64,000 nt of DNA. Source: G965220205 sp965220205. Its GTDB lineage: Bacteria; Chloroflexota; Dehalococcoidia; Lucifugimonadales; Australimonadaceae. This document shows, in pieces, positions 33,658 to 41,886 of this stretch. Each line of letters starts with the position of its first letter. Position 1 is the first letter of the stretch. A program made the translations under genes and the position numbers. The DNA lies in contig OZ244812.1 in NCBI GenBank assembly GCA_965220205.1, forward strand, positions 2,108,001-2,172,000, read 5' to 3'. Below the pieces are notes generated by a model, which searched no databases, was not told the DNA's origin, and worked only from the letters and a program-made list of their open reading frames with translations.

Positions 33658-33860
33658 TGCTACGTCTGGTGGTCAACGGAAAGCCGCAAGAGATCGAGGC
33701 CGCCATGAGCGTGACGGAGTACATCGCTACGCTCGGCTTCGAGGGGCCGTACGTCGCGGTTGCGCGGAACGGCGAGGTGCTCGACCGCGATGCGTTCTCC
33801 GCTGTTTGCCTGGAAGACGGCGACCGGCTGGAGATCGTCCGGCCCGTCGGCGGCGGGTAG
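33657..33860 (+). CDS. thiS: Sulfur-carrier protein ThiS
   Basis: A 67-aa ubiquitin-fold protein (LRLVVNGKPQEIEA...YVAVARNGEVLDRD...DGDRLEIVRPVGGG) ending in the Gly-Gly needed for adenylation and thiocarboxylation. I chose the GTG at 33657, which overlaps the ThiE stop (TAGTG); a GTG at 33633 is possible. It supplies sulfur to ThiG. No thiF or thiO lies beside it, so activation must come from elsewhere. Confidence 0.93.
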   Translation: MLRLVVNGKPQEIEAAMSVTEYIATLGFEGPYVAVARNGEVLDRDAFSAVCLEDGDRLEIVRPVGGG

Positions 33861-33865
33861 CCTCC

Positions 33866-34774
33866 CTACAGCAACGCCAGCGCGGCCACTCCGCCGACGA
33901 TCAGCACCGTCGAGACGGCCTTCAAGCCCAGCGTTCCCCGGTCCAGCGGTTCGTCGAGCACGTTCCACACAGGCGTGCTCAGCAATGTTCCGACCGCGAG
34001 CACGGTAAGGGGCCGGGTCGCGGTGACTGCGCTCACCAGGGACACGGGACCGAGCGACAGCGCCACGACGAACATGAGCGCCGCCAGCGGCGCCAGCAGG
34101 CCCTCGCCTACGAGAATGGCGGCAACCGCGCGCGGAGTCCGCAGCGCGCGCCGCAGGTCGCGGTTCATCGCCGGCCGCCATGTGATTGCCAGCACACCGG
34201 CGCCCATCGCCAGCGCGCGGAACCCCTGGATGGCCCATACGTTCATTCGGTCGGTCGCCTCTTTGCTGACGACGAAGGCGACGGCAATCACGACGCTCGA
34301 CGCCAGCAGGATGAAGAACGCTCGGCCGCGCGCCAGCCGGATGCGTCCCCGCACCGGGCGCAGCGACACCATCATGGCCCCGGCTGTCACGACGAGGACC
34401 GCCAGCCACTGCACCGCGCTGAGCCGTTCGCCCAGGAACGTCACCGCAATGAGCGCCGCGAACACGGGCGACAGGGACTGCATGGGCACGGCACGCGACA
34501 TCTCCTCCATGCGCAGCCCGTAGAAGAAGAGCGACAGTCCGGCAGCCCACAGCAGGCCGCTGGCGACGGCCCAGGGGATCCCGCTCCCGCCGTCGAAACC
34601 GACCGTCGCGAGCGTGGCGACCAGGAATATGGGGCCGATGAGGAACTGCAGGAGGCCGAAGGCAACGTTGAAGCTGGCAAAGCTCGGGAACAGGCGAGAC
34701 AGCGATCGCTTGTCGATCGCGGAGACGACGGAGAAGAGGGCTGTGCTGAGCAGCGCGGCGGTCAGCCAGGTCAT
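33866..34774 (-). CDS. EamA/DMT-family transporter
   Basis: A 302-aa integral membrane protein with ten predicted helices arranged as two EamA repeats. The first has LFSVVSAIDKRSLSRLF and ends near GERLSAVQWLAVLVVTAGAMMV; the second runs from FFILLASSVVIAVAFVVSK to LKAVSTVLIVGGVAALALL. Such proteins move small metabolites or amino acids; the substrate is unknown. I chose the ATG at 34774 with GGAGTG upstream. It converges with thiS, and a link to thiamine transport is not supported by the sequence. Confidence 0.9.
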   Translation of the reverse strand: MTWLTAALLSTALFSVVSAIDKRSLSRLFPSFASFNVAFGLLQFLIGPIFLVATLATVGFDGGSGIPWAVASGLLWAAGLSLFFYGLRMEEMSRAVPMQSLSPVFAALIAVTFLGERLSAVQWLAVLVVTAGAMMVSLRPVRGRIRLARGRAFFILLASSVVIAVAFVVSKEATDRMNVWAIQGFRALAMGAGVLAITWRPAMNRDLRRALRTPRAVAAILVGEGLLAPLAALMFVVALSLGPVSLVSAVTATRPLTVLAVGTLLSTPVWNVLDEPLDRGTLGLKAVSTVLIVGGVAALALL

Positions 34775-34948
34775 TGGCGGCACTCCATGGACGAGGCTCC
34801 CCATTGTGGCGCGCCGCGCCCGCCGGTGTCATCTTGCGGACCGTGGCTGCGGGGTCTCCGGTCGCAGGTTGGGGGGCGTTGCGATCCGAACCGGGGTGTG
34901 GAGTCTCCGCCGGCTTCCCCTACTTATTGAGGTTTGTCCACGCAAAGA

Positions 34949-35152
34949 CTAGGCGTGGGGCCAGTCGGATTCTTCCAGCGTTCGCCTAGCCTCCTCCAGG
35001 CTGTCAAAGACATAGCCTCTGCCATCTGTTTCGATGGGTACGCCTTGGATTTGGAACGCGATAGCGCGTCCTTCCTCGACCTCTGATATGCAGCAGAGGA
35101 CAACAGTTGTGTCTCCGCGCTGGTGAGAACAAACTGCGTATCTGTTGCCCAT
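34949..35152 (-). CDS. Small hypothetical protein downstream of the DUF4143 ATPase
   Basis: A 67-aa protein. The ATG at 35152 has GGATGGAG close upstream and starts 12 bases behind the ATPase stop, so the two are likely one transcript. The sequence (NRYAVCSHQRGDTTVVLCCISE...AIAFQIQGVPIETDGRGYVFDSLEEARRTLEES) has strands followed by a helix and resembles small DUF-type proteins. I cannot assign a function. Confidence 0.6.
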   Translation of the reverse strand: MGNRYAVCSHQRGDTTVVLCCISEVEEGRAIAFQIQGVPIETDGRGYVFDSLEEARRTLEESDWPHA

Positions 35153-35164
35153 TGCTCCATCCTC

Positions 35165-36406
35165 TCACAGCACTCTCCACCAGGGAACAGCGAGAACGTC
35201 AGGCGCGAGCCACTGGATAGCGGTCCCAGCGTGAAGCAACAGGCCTGACCTGGCCCTATCCCCGTACTCAGCCCGAAAAGTGCGCAGATGTTTCGCGTCA
35301 CGAAGGCGCGGCCGCTCGGTCGATTTCACCTCGATGGGCAAGAGGCTGTCCCCTGCCTCTACTACAAAGTCCACCTCCTCGCCGATTGTCGTGCGCCAGT
35401 AGAAGATTTCGGCGCGGTCGAGCCGCGTGTCGCGCCAGGCCACAAGGTCTTGGGCCACGAGATTCTCCAGGTGAGCTCCTCTGGGTTCAGCTTCCTGGGT
35501 GAGATACAGCGACACCCCAGTGTCGCCCCAGTAGAGCTTCGGCGACTTCATCAGCCGTTTGGTGCGGTTGACAGCATAGGCGGGCAGCCGCAGGAGCAGA
35601 TACGATGTTTCCAGCAGGTTGAGGTAGCGATGGACTGTCGGCTGGGGCAGCGCAACGTCACGGCCAAGCTCGGTCTGATTTGCGAGTTGGCCAGTCCGGA
35701 GGCAGGCGGCCCGCATCAGTCGGCGGAAGTCCGGCAACGCCGAGATGGACGAGAGGTTCTGCAGGTCGCGCTCCAAGTACGTGCGTACGTAGCCGTCGAA
35801 CCAGACCGCTCGCTCCCCGTCTGTCTTGAGGTGAAGGGCGGGTGTGGGAAACCCTCCCCGGAATGCCAGAGCACGCCAGTCCTCCGGCTCGTCGGGCTGC
35901 GCGGCCAAAAGGTCGAGCCAATCCCGATCGCTGTTTTTCAGCAGTTCCTCCCAGATGCCTCCTCTCCCCAGGCCGCGCTGCTCTCGACGAGTCATCGGCC
36001 AAAGAGTCAGGTAGCTGGCGCGTCCGGCGAGGGACTCGGAGACTCGACGCATCAGGAGTAGGTTCGCCGAACCGGTTAGCAGGAATCTTCCAGGCCTGCG
36101 CTCTTGGTCTATGGCGCGCTTAACAGCGTGCAGCAATGCAGGTTCACGCTGGACCTCATCAATGGTGACGGGTTGGCTGCCCTCCAAAAGTACTTCGGGG
36201 TCGTGGCGCGCCGCATACAAAACGTCAAGGTCGTCCAAGGAGAGAAAGCGCCTGTTCCCAGACGTGAGTTCCTGAGCCAGGGTGCTCTTCCCCGTCTGCC
36301 GAGCGCCGGTGACGACAACAGCGGGCATGACGCGGAGTCGGTCCTCAAGGCCTGGCGCAACCAAGCGGGGGAGTGTGCCTTCCAACACATCGATAATGTA
36401 TATCAT
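35165..36406 (-). CDS. AAA-type ATPase with DUF4143 domain
   Basis: A 413-aa protein. The N-terminal AAA_14 ATPase has Walker A VTGARQTGKST (about 33-43), FLSLDDLD and Walker B PVTIDEVQREPALL, followed by FLLTGSANLLL. The C-terminal DUF4143 domain has GGFPTPAL, TYLERDLQNLSSISALPDFRRLMR, KSPKLYWGDTGV and the nuclease-like IGEEVDFVVE...LLPIEVKST, with an ExK resembling a PD-(D/E)xK fold. These proteins are common in bacteria and archaea, but their role is not established. It is AT-richer than its neighbours, consistent with transfer. Confidence 0.9.
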   Translation of the reverse strand: MIYIIDVLEGTLPRLVAPGLEDRLRVMPAVVVTGARQTGKSTLAQELTSGNRRFLSLDDLDVLYAARHDPEVLLEGSQPVTIDEVQREPALLHAVKRAIDQERRPGRFLLTGSANLLLMRRVSESLAGRASYLTLWPMTRREQRGLGRGGIWEELLKNSDRDWLDLLAAQPDEPEDWRALAFRGGFPTPALHLKTDGERAVWFDGYVRTYLERDLQNLSSISALPDFRRLMRAACLRTGQLANQTELGRDVALPQPTVHRYLNLLETSYLLLRLPAYAVNRTKRLMKSPKLYWGDTGVSLYLTQEAEPRGAHLENLVAQDLVAWRDTRLDRAEIFYWRTTIGEEVDFVVEAGDSLLPIEVKSTERPRLRDAKHLRTFRAEYGDRARSGLLLHAGTAIQWLAPDVLAVPWWRVL

Positions 36407-36721
36407 TCACGATACGCATTACAAGTCGGGTTTGGGAGAGCGAGCTGAACGTCCGTCTCGCGGGGTGAATGACGGATGCCCAGACTACTCGTTCATGTTG
36501 AAGGTCAGGCGGCGGAGTCCCTATACGAATGTGAGAGCGCAGTTGTTGGGCACGCCAGGCAGCGGTCGAAACGCGAAAGGGTCCGAGGCTGGCCCCGAGG
36601 GCAATGGCCACGGCACTCGCCCCGGTCTCCCGCTGAGCCATCGAGCGGCGGGGAGGATTGAGGCGGGGGCGGCCCACCCTGCTAGAATGGGCGGCGCACA
36701 CCTACCAGCGAGAGGGAACCT
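36407..36721 (+). promoter_or_regulatory. Intergenic region with a promoter for the MoxR-like gene
   Basis: Divergent region between the DUF4143 gene and the MoxR-like gene. A TAGAAT -10 box lies at 36683-36688, with TTGAGG at 36658-36663 as a possible -35 (spacer of 19, slightly long). The AT-rich left part (36390-36420) probably holds the promoter of the ATPase gene. No gene is supported in between. Confidence 0.45.
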
Positions 36722-38131
36722 GTGACCACTGCCAATGAGAGGCCAACGATGCTCGGCGCCCTGAAGCAGAGCGGATACAAGAGTGTACCCGTACGGGATG
36801 AGATGCGCCGTAACCTCATCGGCCATATGGAGCGCGGCGAGCAGTTGTTCCCCGGCATCGTCGGATACGACGACTCGGTCCTGCCGCAGCTGGAGAACGC
36901 GATCCTGGCGGGGCAGGACATCATCCTTCTGGGCGAGCGTGGCCAGGCGAAGTCGCGCATCATCCGCGCCCTCGTCAATCTGCTCGACGAGGCTATCCCC
37001 ATCGTCGCGGGGAGCGAGATCAACGACGACCCGTTCAATCCGGCGTCCCGCTACGCCATCGAGCTCGTGGCCGATCAGGGCGACGACACCGCCATCGAGT
37101 GGGTGGGACGCGACCACCGGTACGGCGAGAAGCTGGCGACGCCGGACATTTCGATCGCCGACCTCATCGGCGACGTCGACCCTATCCGCATCGCCGAGGG
37201 CCGCTACCTCTCCGACGAGCTGGCAATCCACTACGGCCTGATCCCGCGGACCAACCGCGGCATCTTCTCGATCAACGAGCTCCCCGACCTCGCCGAGCGC
37301 ATCCAGGTGGGGTTGTTCAACCTCATGGAGGAGCGCGATGTCCAGATCAAGGGCTACCGGGTGCGCCTGCCGCTCGACGTGCTCGTCGTGGCGAGCGCGA
37401 ACCCGGAAGACTACACGAACCGCGGCCGCATCATCACGCCGCTCAAGGACCGCTACGGCGCCCAGATTCGCACCCACTACCCCCAGGAACTCGCCCAGGA
37501 AATCTCCATCATGGAGGCGGAACGCAGGCAGTTCCCGGTGACCGAGGACCGGGTCACCGTGCCAGCGTACGTGAAGGAGGTCATCGCGGAGTTCACGACG
37601 CTCGCCCGCAAGCACCCGGAGGTCAACCAGCGCTCCGGCGTGAGCGTGCGCGTCTCCATCGCCAACTACGAGACGGTAGTGGCGAACGCGCTCCGGAGGG
37701 CCATTCGGGCGGGCGAGCCGCAGGCCGTGCCCCGTCTGACCGACCTTCCCTTCATGATTGCGTCGACGCTGGGCAAGATCGAGCTCGAGACGATGGAGAG
37801 CGGGCGCGAGGTGCGGGTGCAGGACGACCTGGTCAAGCGCGCCGTCCTCAACGTGTTCGGCCGCTATTTCTCGCCGGGCGATTTCGACGGGCTGGTGCTC
37901 GCGTTCGAGCAGGGCTCGACGCTGGACACCGGCGCCGACATGCCCTCCGGGGAGTACGTGGCCGCGCTCAATCAGTTCGAGGGGTTCGAGGACGGGCTCG
38001 CCCGCCTGCAGCCGGGCGAGGACGCAGCCGCTATCGCGTCCTCGATGGAGTTTGTGTTGGAGGGGCTGCATCTCAACAGGCGGCTCAACCGCGACAAGGT
38101 GGAAGGCGGCGGCTACCGATACCGCGTGTAA
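36722..38131 (+). CDS. MoxR/magnesium-chelatase-like AAA+ ATPase
   Basis: A 469-aa protein. Walker A is LLGERGQAKSRIIRAL (about 69-84). The family inserts are visible, with FSINELPDLAERIQVGLFNLMEERDVQIKGYRVRLPLDVLVVASANPEDYTNRGRIITPLKDR covering Walker B, the sensor-1 Asn and the arginine finger in the ChlI/MoxR style. The C-terminal lid (AILNRDKVEGGG-type ending) is helical. Such ATPases normally work with a VWA-domain partner that inserts or remodels metal-binding proteins, but none is seen next to it. The start is the GTG at 36722. trxB follows 77 bases downstream. Confidence 0.88.
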   Translation: MTTANERPTMLGALKQSGYKSVPVRDEMRRNLIGHMERGEQLFPGIVGYDDSVLPQLENAILAGQDIILLGERGQAKSRIIRALVNLLDEAIPIVAGSEINDDPFNPASRYAIELVADQGDDTAIEWVGRDHRYGEKLATPDISIADLIGDVDPIRIAEGRYLSDELAIHYGLIPRTNRGIFSINELPDLAERIQVGLFNLMEERDVQIKGYRVRLPLDVLVVASANPEDYTNRGRIITPLKDRYGAQIRTHYPQELAQEISIMEAERRQFPVTEDRVTVPAYVKEVIAEFTTLARKHPEVNQRSGVSVRVSIANYETVVANALRRAIRAGEPQAVPRLTDLPFMIASTLGKIELETMESGREVRVQDDLVKRAVLNVFGRYFSPGDFDGLVLAFEQGSTLDTGADMPSGEYVAALNQFEGFEDGLARLQPGEDAAAIASSMEFVLEGLHLNRRLNRDKVEGGGYRYRV

Positions 38132-38208
38132 GCGTCGTGCATCTGAAGGAAGGCAGCGGGCAGTGAGGCTCGCCAGCATTCGGAGTTCGCAGGGAGGTCG
38201 CGAGGAAG

Positions 38209-39132
38209 ATGGCTAACGAGTCGCAGTACGACGTCGTGATCGTCGGCGGGGGCGCCGCGGGCTTGGCCGCCTCGATCTACTCCGTCCGCGCGATGCTGAA
38301 GACGCTGGTCATCGAGCGGCAGGCGGTTGGCGGCCAGATTCTCTACACGGGCGAGATCGAGAACTACCCCGGGTTCCCCGAGCCCATCTCCGGACCGGAC
38401 CTCGCGACGCTCTACGAGAAGCAGGCGGCCCGCTTCGGCGTCGAGTTCGAGTACGACACCGTGACCGCCCTCGACGTAGCGGGGCCCGTCAAGCGGGCGA
38501 TCGGCGAGCTCGGCGAGTACACCGCGAAGAGCGTCATCATCACCTCCGGCGGCGAGCACAACAAACTCGGCGTCCCCGGCGAGGAGGCGTACTCAGGCAG
38601 GGGCGTCTCCTACTGCGCGACGTGCGACGGCAACTTCTTCCGCGACATGGACGTCACCGTGGTCGGCGGCGGCGACGCCGCGCTCGACGAGGGGCTCTAT
38701 CTCACCCGCATGACGAAGAACGTGACGGTGGTGCACCGCCGCGATGAGCTGCGGGCGAGCAAGATTCTCCAGCAGCGGGGGTTCGACAACCCCAAGATGC
38801 AGTTCGTCTGGGACACGGTCGTCGAGGAGATCCGGGGCAACGGCGCCGTGAACGGCGTGGTCCTCAAGAATCTGAAGACAGGGAAAGTCTCCGAGCGCGA
38901 GACCGAGGGCGTGTTCATCTACATCGGGTTCCACCCGATCAACGACTTCATGCGCGGCGTCGTGGACCTCGACAACGCGGGGCACGTCGTCACGGACCTG
39001 CAGATGCAGACCAGCGTCCCCGGCGTATTCGCCGCGGGCGACGTCAGGACGTTCTCGGACCGCCAACTCGCCAACGCCGTCGGCGACGGCGTCAGCGCAG
39101 CCCTCTCCGCCTACCGCTACATCGAAGGCTAG
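38209..39132 (+). CDS. trxB: Thioredoxin reductase
   Basis: A 307-aa flavoprotein of normal length. FAD site VIVGGGAAGLAASIYSVR, redox-active pair C136 and C139 in SYCATCDGNFF, NADPH site VTVVGGGDAALDEGLYLT, and the C-terminal FAD motif GVFAAGDVR. It reduces thioredoxin with NADPH. The ATG at 38209 is preceded by GGAGGTCG. Its TAG stop shares CTAG (39129-39132) with the convergent darG. Confidence 0.95.
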   Translation: MANESQYDVVIVGGGAAGLAASIYSVRAMLKTLVIERQAVGGQILYTGEIENYPGFPEPISGPDLATLYEKQAARFGVEFEYDTVTALDVAGPVKRAIGELGEYTAKSVIITSGGEHNKLGVPGEEAYSGRGVSYCATCDGNFFRDMDVTVVGGGDAALDEGLYLTRMTKNVTVVHRRDELRASKILQQRGFDNPKMQFVWDTVVEEIRGNGAVNGVVLKNLKTGKVSERETEGVFIYIGFHPINDFMRGVVDLDNAGHVVTDLQMQTSVPGVFAAGDVRTFSDRQLANAVGDGVSAALSAYRYIEG

Positions 39133-40175
39133 TGGACGGCGTCGAGCCAGCCCTTCTCGCGCAGCACGCGCAGCGCCAGGCCTATCTGGCGCTCCGAGAA
39201 CTGCTGCTTCTGTGGGTCCCATGCGTACACGCGCTCGATAAGCTCATCCTCAGTCGCGGATGGATGCTCGGCGGCGGCCCAGTGGACCGTCGCCAGCAGC
39301 TCGAGGCCGAAGGTTGACTCGAACCCCGTCGCTAGGTCCGCCACCCTGTCCATACGCTTCTTGGTCGCGGTGTGACTTTCGAGGAACGCCGTTGCGTCCT
39401 CCACGGCGCCGGGGACCAGTTCGAGTTCCTTGCCGGGAGCGTCGCCCCCGTCGGCGTAGCCGGAGATGAGATGACCCTCGATGTCCTTCAGTACATGCCG
39501 CAGGTTCTCGGCGTATGGGCCGTGGGGCGCCTTTGTGTACTTCAATCGAAGAGGCTCGCCCGCCAGCTGCATGAAGTACATGAGCTTGTGGACTTCCAGC
39601 AGCGTCACGAACGGATCGAGCAGCGCGCGAATGTAGCGGTCCATCAGGCAGACGAGCGCCGCCCGCCCGGCCGTCATCTTCGGCACATCGGTGGAACGGT
39701 TGGGACGTCCGTCGCTAGCCGCGCTGCCGGGGCTGAAGATCACAGCCTCGACGTCCTCGATCTCGCTCAGCGCGGCTTCGATTCTCGGGGCCACTTCGCG
39801 CCACGACAGGCCGCCGAGATCGCTCGCCAAGGGCGGAATCGCGATCGAGCGGATGTGACGCGCCCTGATCTCCTGGGCAAGCGTGCGCAAGCCGGAGTCG
39901 ATGTCTTCCATGCGGCTCTTGCCGCGCCAGTGGCGCTTGGTCGGGAAGTTGATGATGTAGCGCGGGTTGGTGAGCTTGCCGGTCTCGAACACGAACATCT
40001 TGCCGGGCTCGACCTCCTTCCGCTTGCAAGCCGCCGCGTAGGCCTCGAAGTTATCGGGGTAGACGTTCTTGAACTGTAGCGCGATGCCGCGCCCCATGAC
40101 GCCCACGCAGTTGACGCTGTTGACCAGAGCTTCGACGTCCTCATGGAATATGTCGCCGGTCTTGTACTCGAACAT
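39129..40175 (-). CDS. darG: DarG: DNA ADP-ribosyl glycohydrolase antitoxin (macrodomain)
   Basis: A 348-aa protein. Residues about 1-155 are a macrodomain (YKTGDIFHEDVEALVNSVNCVGVMGRGIA...FPTKRHWRGKS...IAIPPLASDLGGLSW). K80 lies at the position known as catalytic in the Thermus DarG. The C-terminal part (LVCLMDRYIRALLDPFVTLLEVHKLMYFMQLAG) is the helical domain of full-length DarG that contacts the toxin. DarG removes ADP-ribose from thymidine in DNA and neutralises DarT. It lies 22 bases downstream of darT. The gene is intact although the toxin gene is broken. Confidence 0.92.
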   Translation of the reverse strand: MFEYKTGDIFHEDVEALVNSVNCVGVMGRGIALQFKNVYPDNFEAYAAACKRKEVEPGKMFVFETGKLTNPRYIINFPTKRHWRGKSRMEDIDSGLRTLAQEIRARHIRSIAIPPLASDLGGLSWREVAPRIEAALSEIEDVEAVIFSPGSAASDGRPNRSTDVPKMTAGRAALVCLMDRYIRALLDPFVTLLEVHKLMYFMQLAGEPLRLKYTKAPHGPYAENLRHVLKDIEGHLISGYADGGDAPGKELELVPGAVEDATAFLESHTATKKRMDRVADLATGFESTFGLELLATVHWAAAEHPSATEDELIERVYAWDPQKQQFSERQIGLALRVLREKGWLDAVH

Positions 40176-40197
40176 AGCCTCTTTGTCCTTTCCCGCG

Positions 40198-40845
40198 TCA
40201 GTAGTACCAGCCGCGTATGATTTGGACAGGTGGACAGTGGGCGGCTCTCTGCATCGCCATCGCCGCCAGCGCTTGGTTGCCGATGTCAGGAGACAGGACG
40301 CCGATACGGGATACCAACTGCCAGGGGAACGACTGCTCCACGAGGAACTCCGCCTGCTTGCGTTCCTTCACAGACGACCACTGATGAGCTTGGACCGCGT
40401 CCCAATCGATCTGGTCGAGTTGTCCAATATCCGAGTAGTCCTCAGCGTAGGCAGCGGCCGCATTGGAGGTGGTGAAGGCCCAGCGCCGCCCGTTGGCATC
40501 CGCCCAGGCGACCACCTAGCGCAGGTCTGCCTCCAGGTGAACGATCGGCCCCTGGCCTCCTCGATATGCTAGTTCGGAGTGGTTCTTCATGTAGATTACG
40601 TAGAGCATCACGGACCTAGGGCAGAAGTAGAAGGGCACGCACCCCCCGACGGCTAGGCCTGAGTGGCTGGTGAGGGCGTGTGTTTGCCTCCCCGCCTTGA
40701 TGCCGGGTATCCCGATGGTAGTGACAGGCTTGTTGTGCCTAGCCATCGCTGCGTCGCACAAGAGCGCACTGTCCGAAATGATCGATTGCAGATTGTCTAC
40801 ATGGACGATGTGGTACACCTTTGGGTGTTGTGGCGGTGGCGTCAT
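40198..40845 (-). pseudogene. darT: DarT DNA ADP-ribosyltransferase toxin, split by in-frame TAG
   Basis: Two open pieces lie in the same frame, 40516-40845 (109 aa) and 40198-40515 (105 aa), separated only by a TAG codon at 40516-40518. Together they give a normal DarT of about 215 aa. The first piece has KVYHIVHVDNLQSIISDSAL, PVTTIGIPGIKAGR, VPFYFCPRSVMLYVI and ELAYRGGQGPIVHLEADLR. The second has VVAWADANGRRWAF and the ARTT-loop KQAEFLVEQSFPW with the catalytic Glu, ending RGWYY. DarT modifies thymidine in single-stranded DNA and can act against phages. The second piece begins with GTG, so separate translation is conceivable but the simplest reading is an inactivated toxin. Confidence 0.88.
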
Positions 40846-40931
40846 CGGAGCGTAGCATAGAACGGCATCGGCCCTCTGTCACCGGTCCCGCGCCGCCGAG
40901 CTGGCCCCGCGGCCGATGGCCGCGCAACAGA

Positions 40932-40965
40932 GAAGGCCCCTCTCGTCGAGAGGGGCCTTCCGTTT
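40932..40965 (-). terminator. Long perfect hairpin between HesB-like gene and darT
   Basis: Stem GAAGGCCCCTCTC (40932-40944), loop GTC, complement 40948-40960: 13 perfect pairs. It lies just downstream of the minus-strand HesB-like gene and upstream of darT. The plus side is followed by CGTTT; the minus side has no T-run. It probably insulates the two transcripts. Confidence 0.65.
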
Positions 40966-40983
40966 CAGCCTATCGGAAGGAGG

Positions 40984-41322
40984 CTAGTGGCCGCCGCAGC
41001 CGCAGTCGCCGCCGCACGCGCACCCGCCGCCGCTCATGGCGATGTTCGGGTTCGTGATGACGAATCCGCTCCGCATGAGCCCCTCGGAGTAGTCGATCTC
41101 GGCGCCGTCCAGGAGCGGGGCGCTGTCCAGGTCGGTGATGACGCGGATGTTGGCGTCGTGGATGACCAAGTCGTCCTTGCTTGCCTCGTCTTCGAGCGCC
41201 AGCATGTACTGGGCCCCGTTGCCCTGTGGGACCACGATCACGCGCAGCGCGGCTTCCGGCTGCCCCTCCTCGTCCAGGATCTCCTTCAGCTTGCCAGCAG
41301 CGGTGTCAGTGACCGTGATCAT
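40984..41322 (-). CDS. A-type Fe-S carrier-like protein (HesB/ErpA family), atypical
   Basis: A 112-aa protein of the HesB/IscA fold: ITVTDTAAGKLKEILDEE, LRVIVVPQGNGAQYMLALED, VITDLDSAPLLDGAEIDYSEGLMRSGFVITNPN. The first conserved Cys (in the usual GGCSG) is missing, since the loop here is PQGNGAQY. The end is Cys/Gly-rich (GGGCACGGDCGCGGH), with four cysteines. A-type proteins carry Fe-S clusters; this variant may bind metal through the tail only. The start ATG at 41322 precedes the homology directly. Confidence 0.85.
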   Translation of the reverse strand: MITVTDTAAGKLKEILDEEGQPEAALRVIVVPQGNGAQYMLALEDEASKDDLVIHDANIRVITDLDSAPLLDGAEIDYSEGLMRSGFVITNPNIAMSGGGCACGGDCGCGGH

Positions 41323-41568
41323 GGGGTCTCCTTTGCGACGCGGGTTCCAAGAGCCGCACGGAGGAGCGTACCGTACGGCGGGAGGCCAGTCAAGCAGAAC
41401 CGGGCGCGCCGCCGGCTCCCTCGCGGGCGTCCGCGCCGTCACGGAATCGGGCGAAGCCCCGATTGCGGCGGTGGCTCCCGCATTCCCAAATCAAAATTTG
41501 TTCTGGTACACTGTGACTGTGCCGGCGCGTGCCGGTGCTGTGAACACTCGTGGGAGGTCTCTCTCGGA

Positions 41569-41808
41569 ATGACCTATATAATCGTTGAGCCCTGCGTCGA
41601 CCTCAAGGATGCGTCATGCGTCGACGTATGCCCCGTGGACTGCATCTACGAGGGCGAGCGCATGTACTACATCAACCCGGAAGAGTGTATCGACTGCGCC
41701 GCGTGTGAGCCCGTGTGTCCGGTGGCCGCAATCTTCGCCGAGGACGCGGTGCCCGCGGACCAGCAGGAGTACATCGCGATAAACCGCGATTTCCCCTATC
41801 CGAGCTGA
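41569..41808 (+). CDS. Ferredoxin (two-cluster, 7Fe-type)
   Basis: A 79-aa electron carrier. The Cys pattern CVDLKDASCVDVCPVDCI and CIDCAACEPVCPVAAI fits a FdxA-like protein with a 3Fe-4S (or 4Fe-4S) plus a 4Fe-4S cluster. MTYIIVEPC is the usual family start. The ATG at 41569 has GGGAGG upstream. An intrinsic terminator follows at 41837. The redox partners are unknown. Confidence 0.93.
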   Translation: MTYIIVEPCVDLKDASCVDVCPVDCIYEGERMYYINPEECIDCAACEPVCPVAAIFAEDAVPADQQEYIAINRDFPYPS

Positions 41809-41836
41809 CCGCCCACGCGGGCCGACGCAAGAACAG

Positions 41837-41866
41837 CCAGCCGGCCATCATGAGCCGGCTGGTTTT
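41837..41866 (+). terminator. Intrinsic terminator after the ferredoxin gene
   Basis: CCAGCCGGC, loop CATCATGA, GCCGGCTGG, then TTTT. It lies between ferredoxin and the convergent hemQ gene. Confidence 0.85.
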
Positions 41867-41886
41867 GCGTCGCCCGCCTCAGGCGG

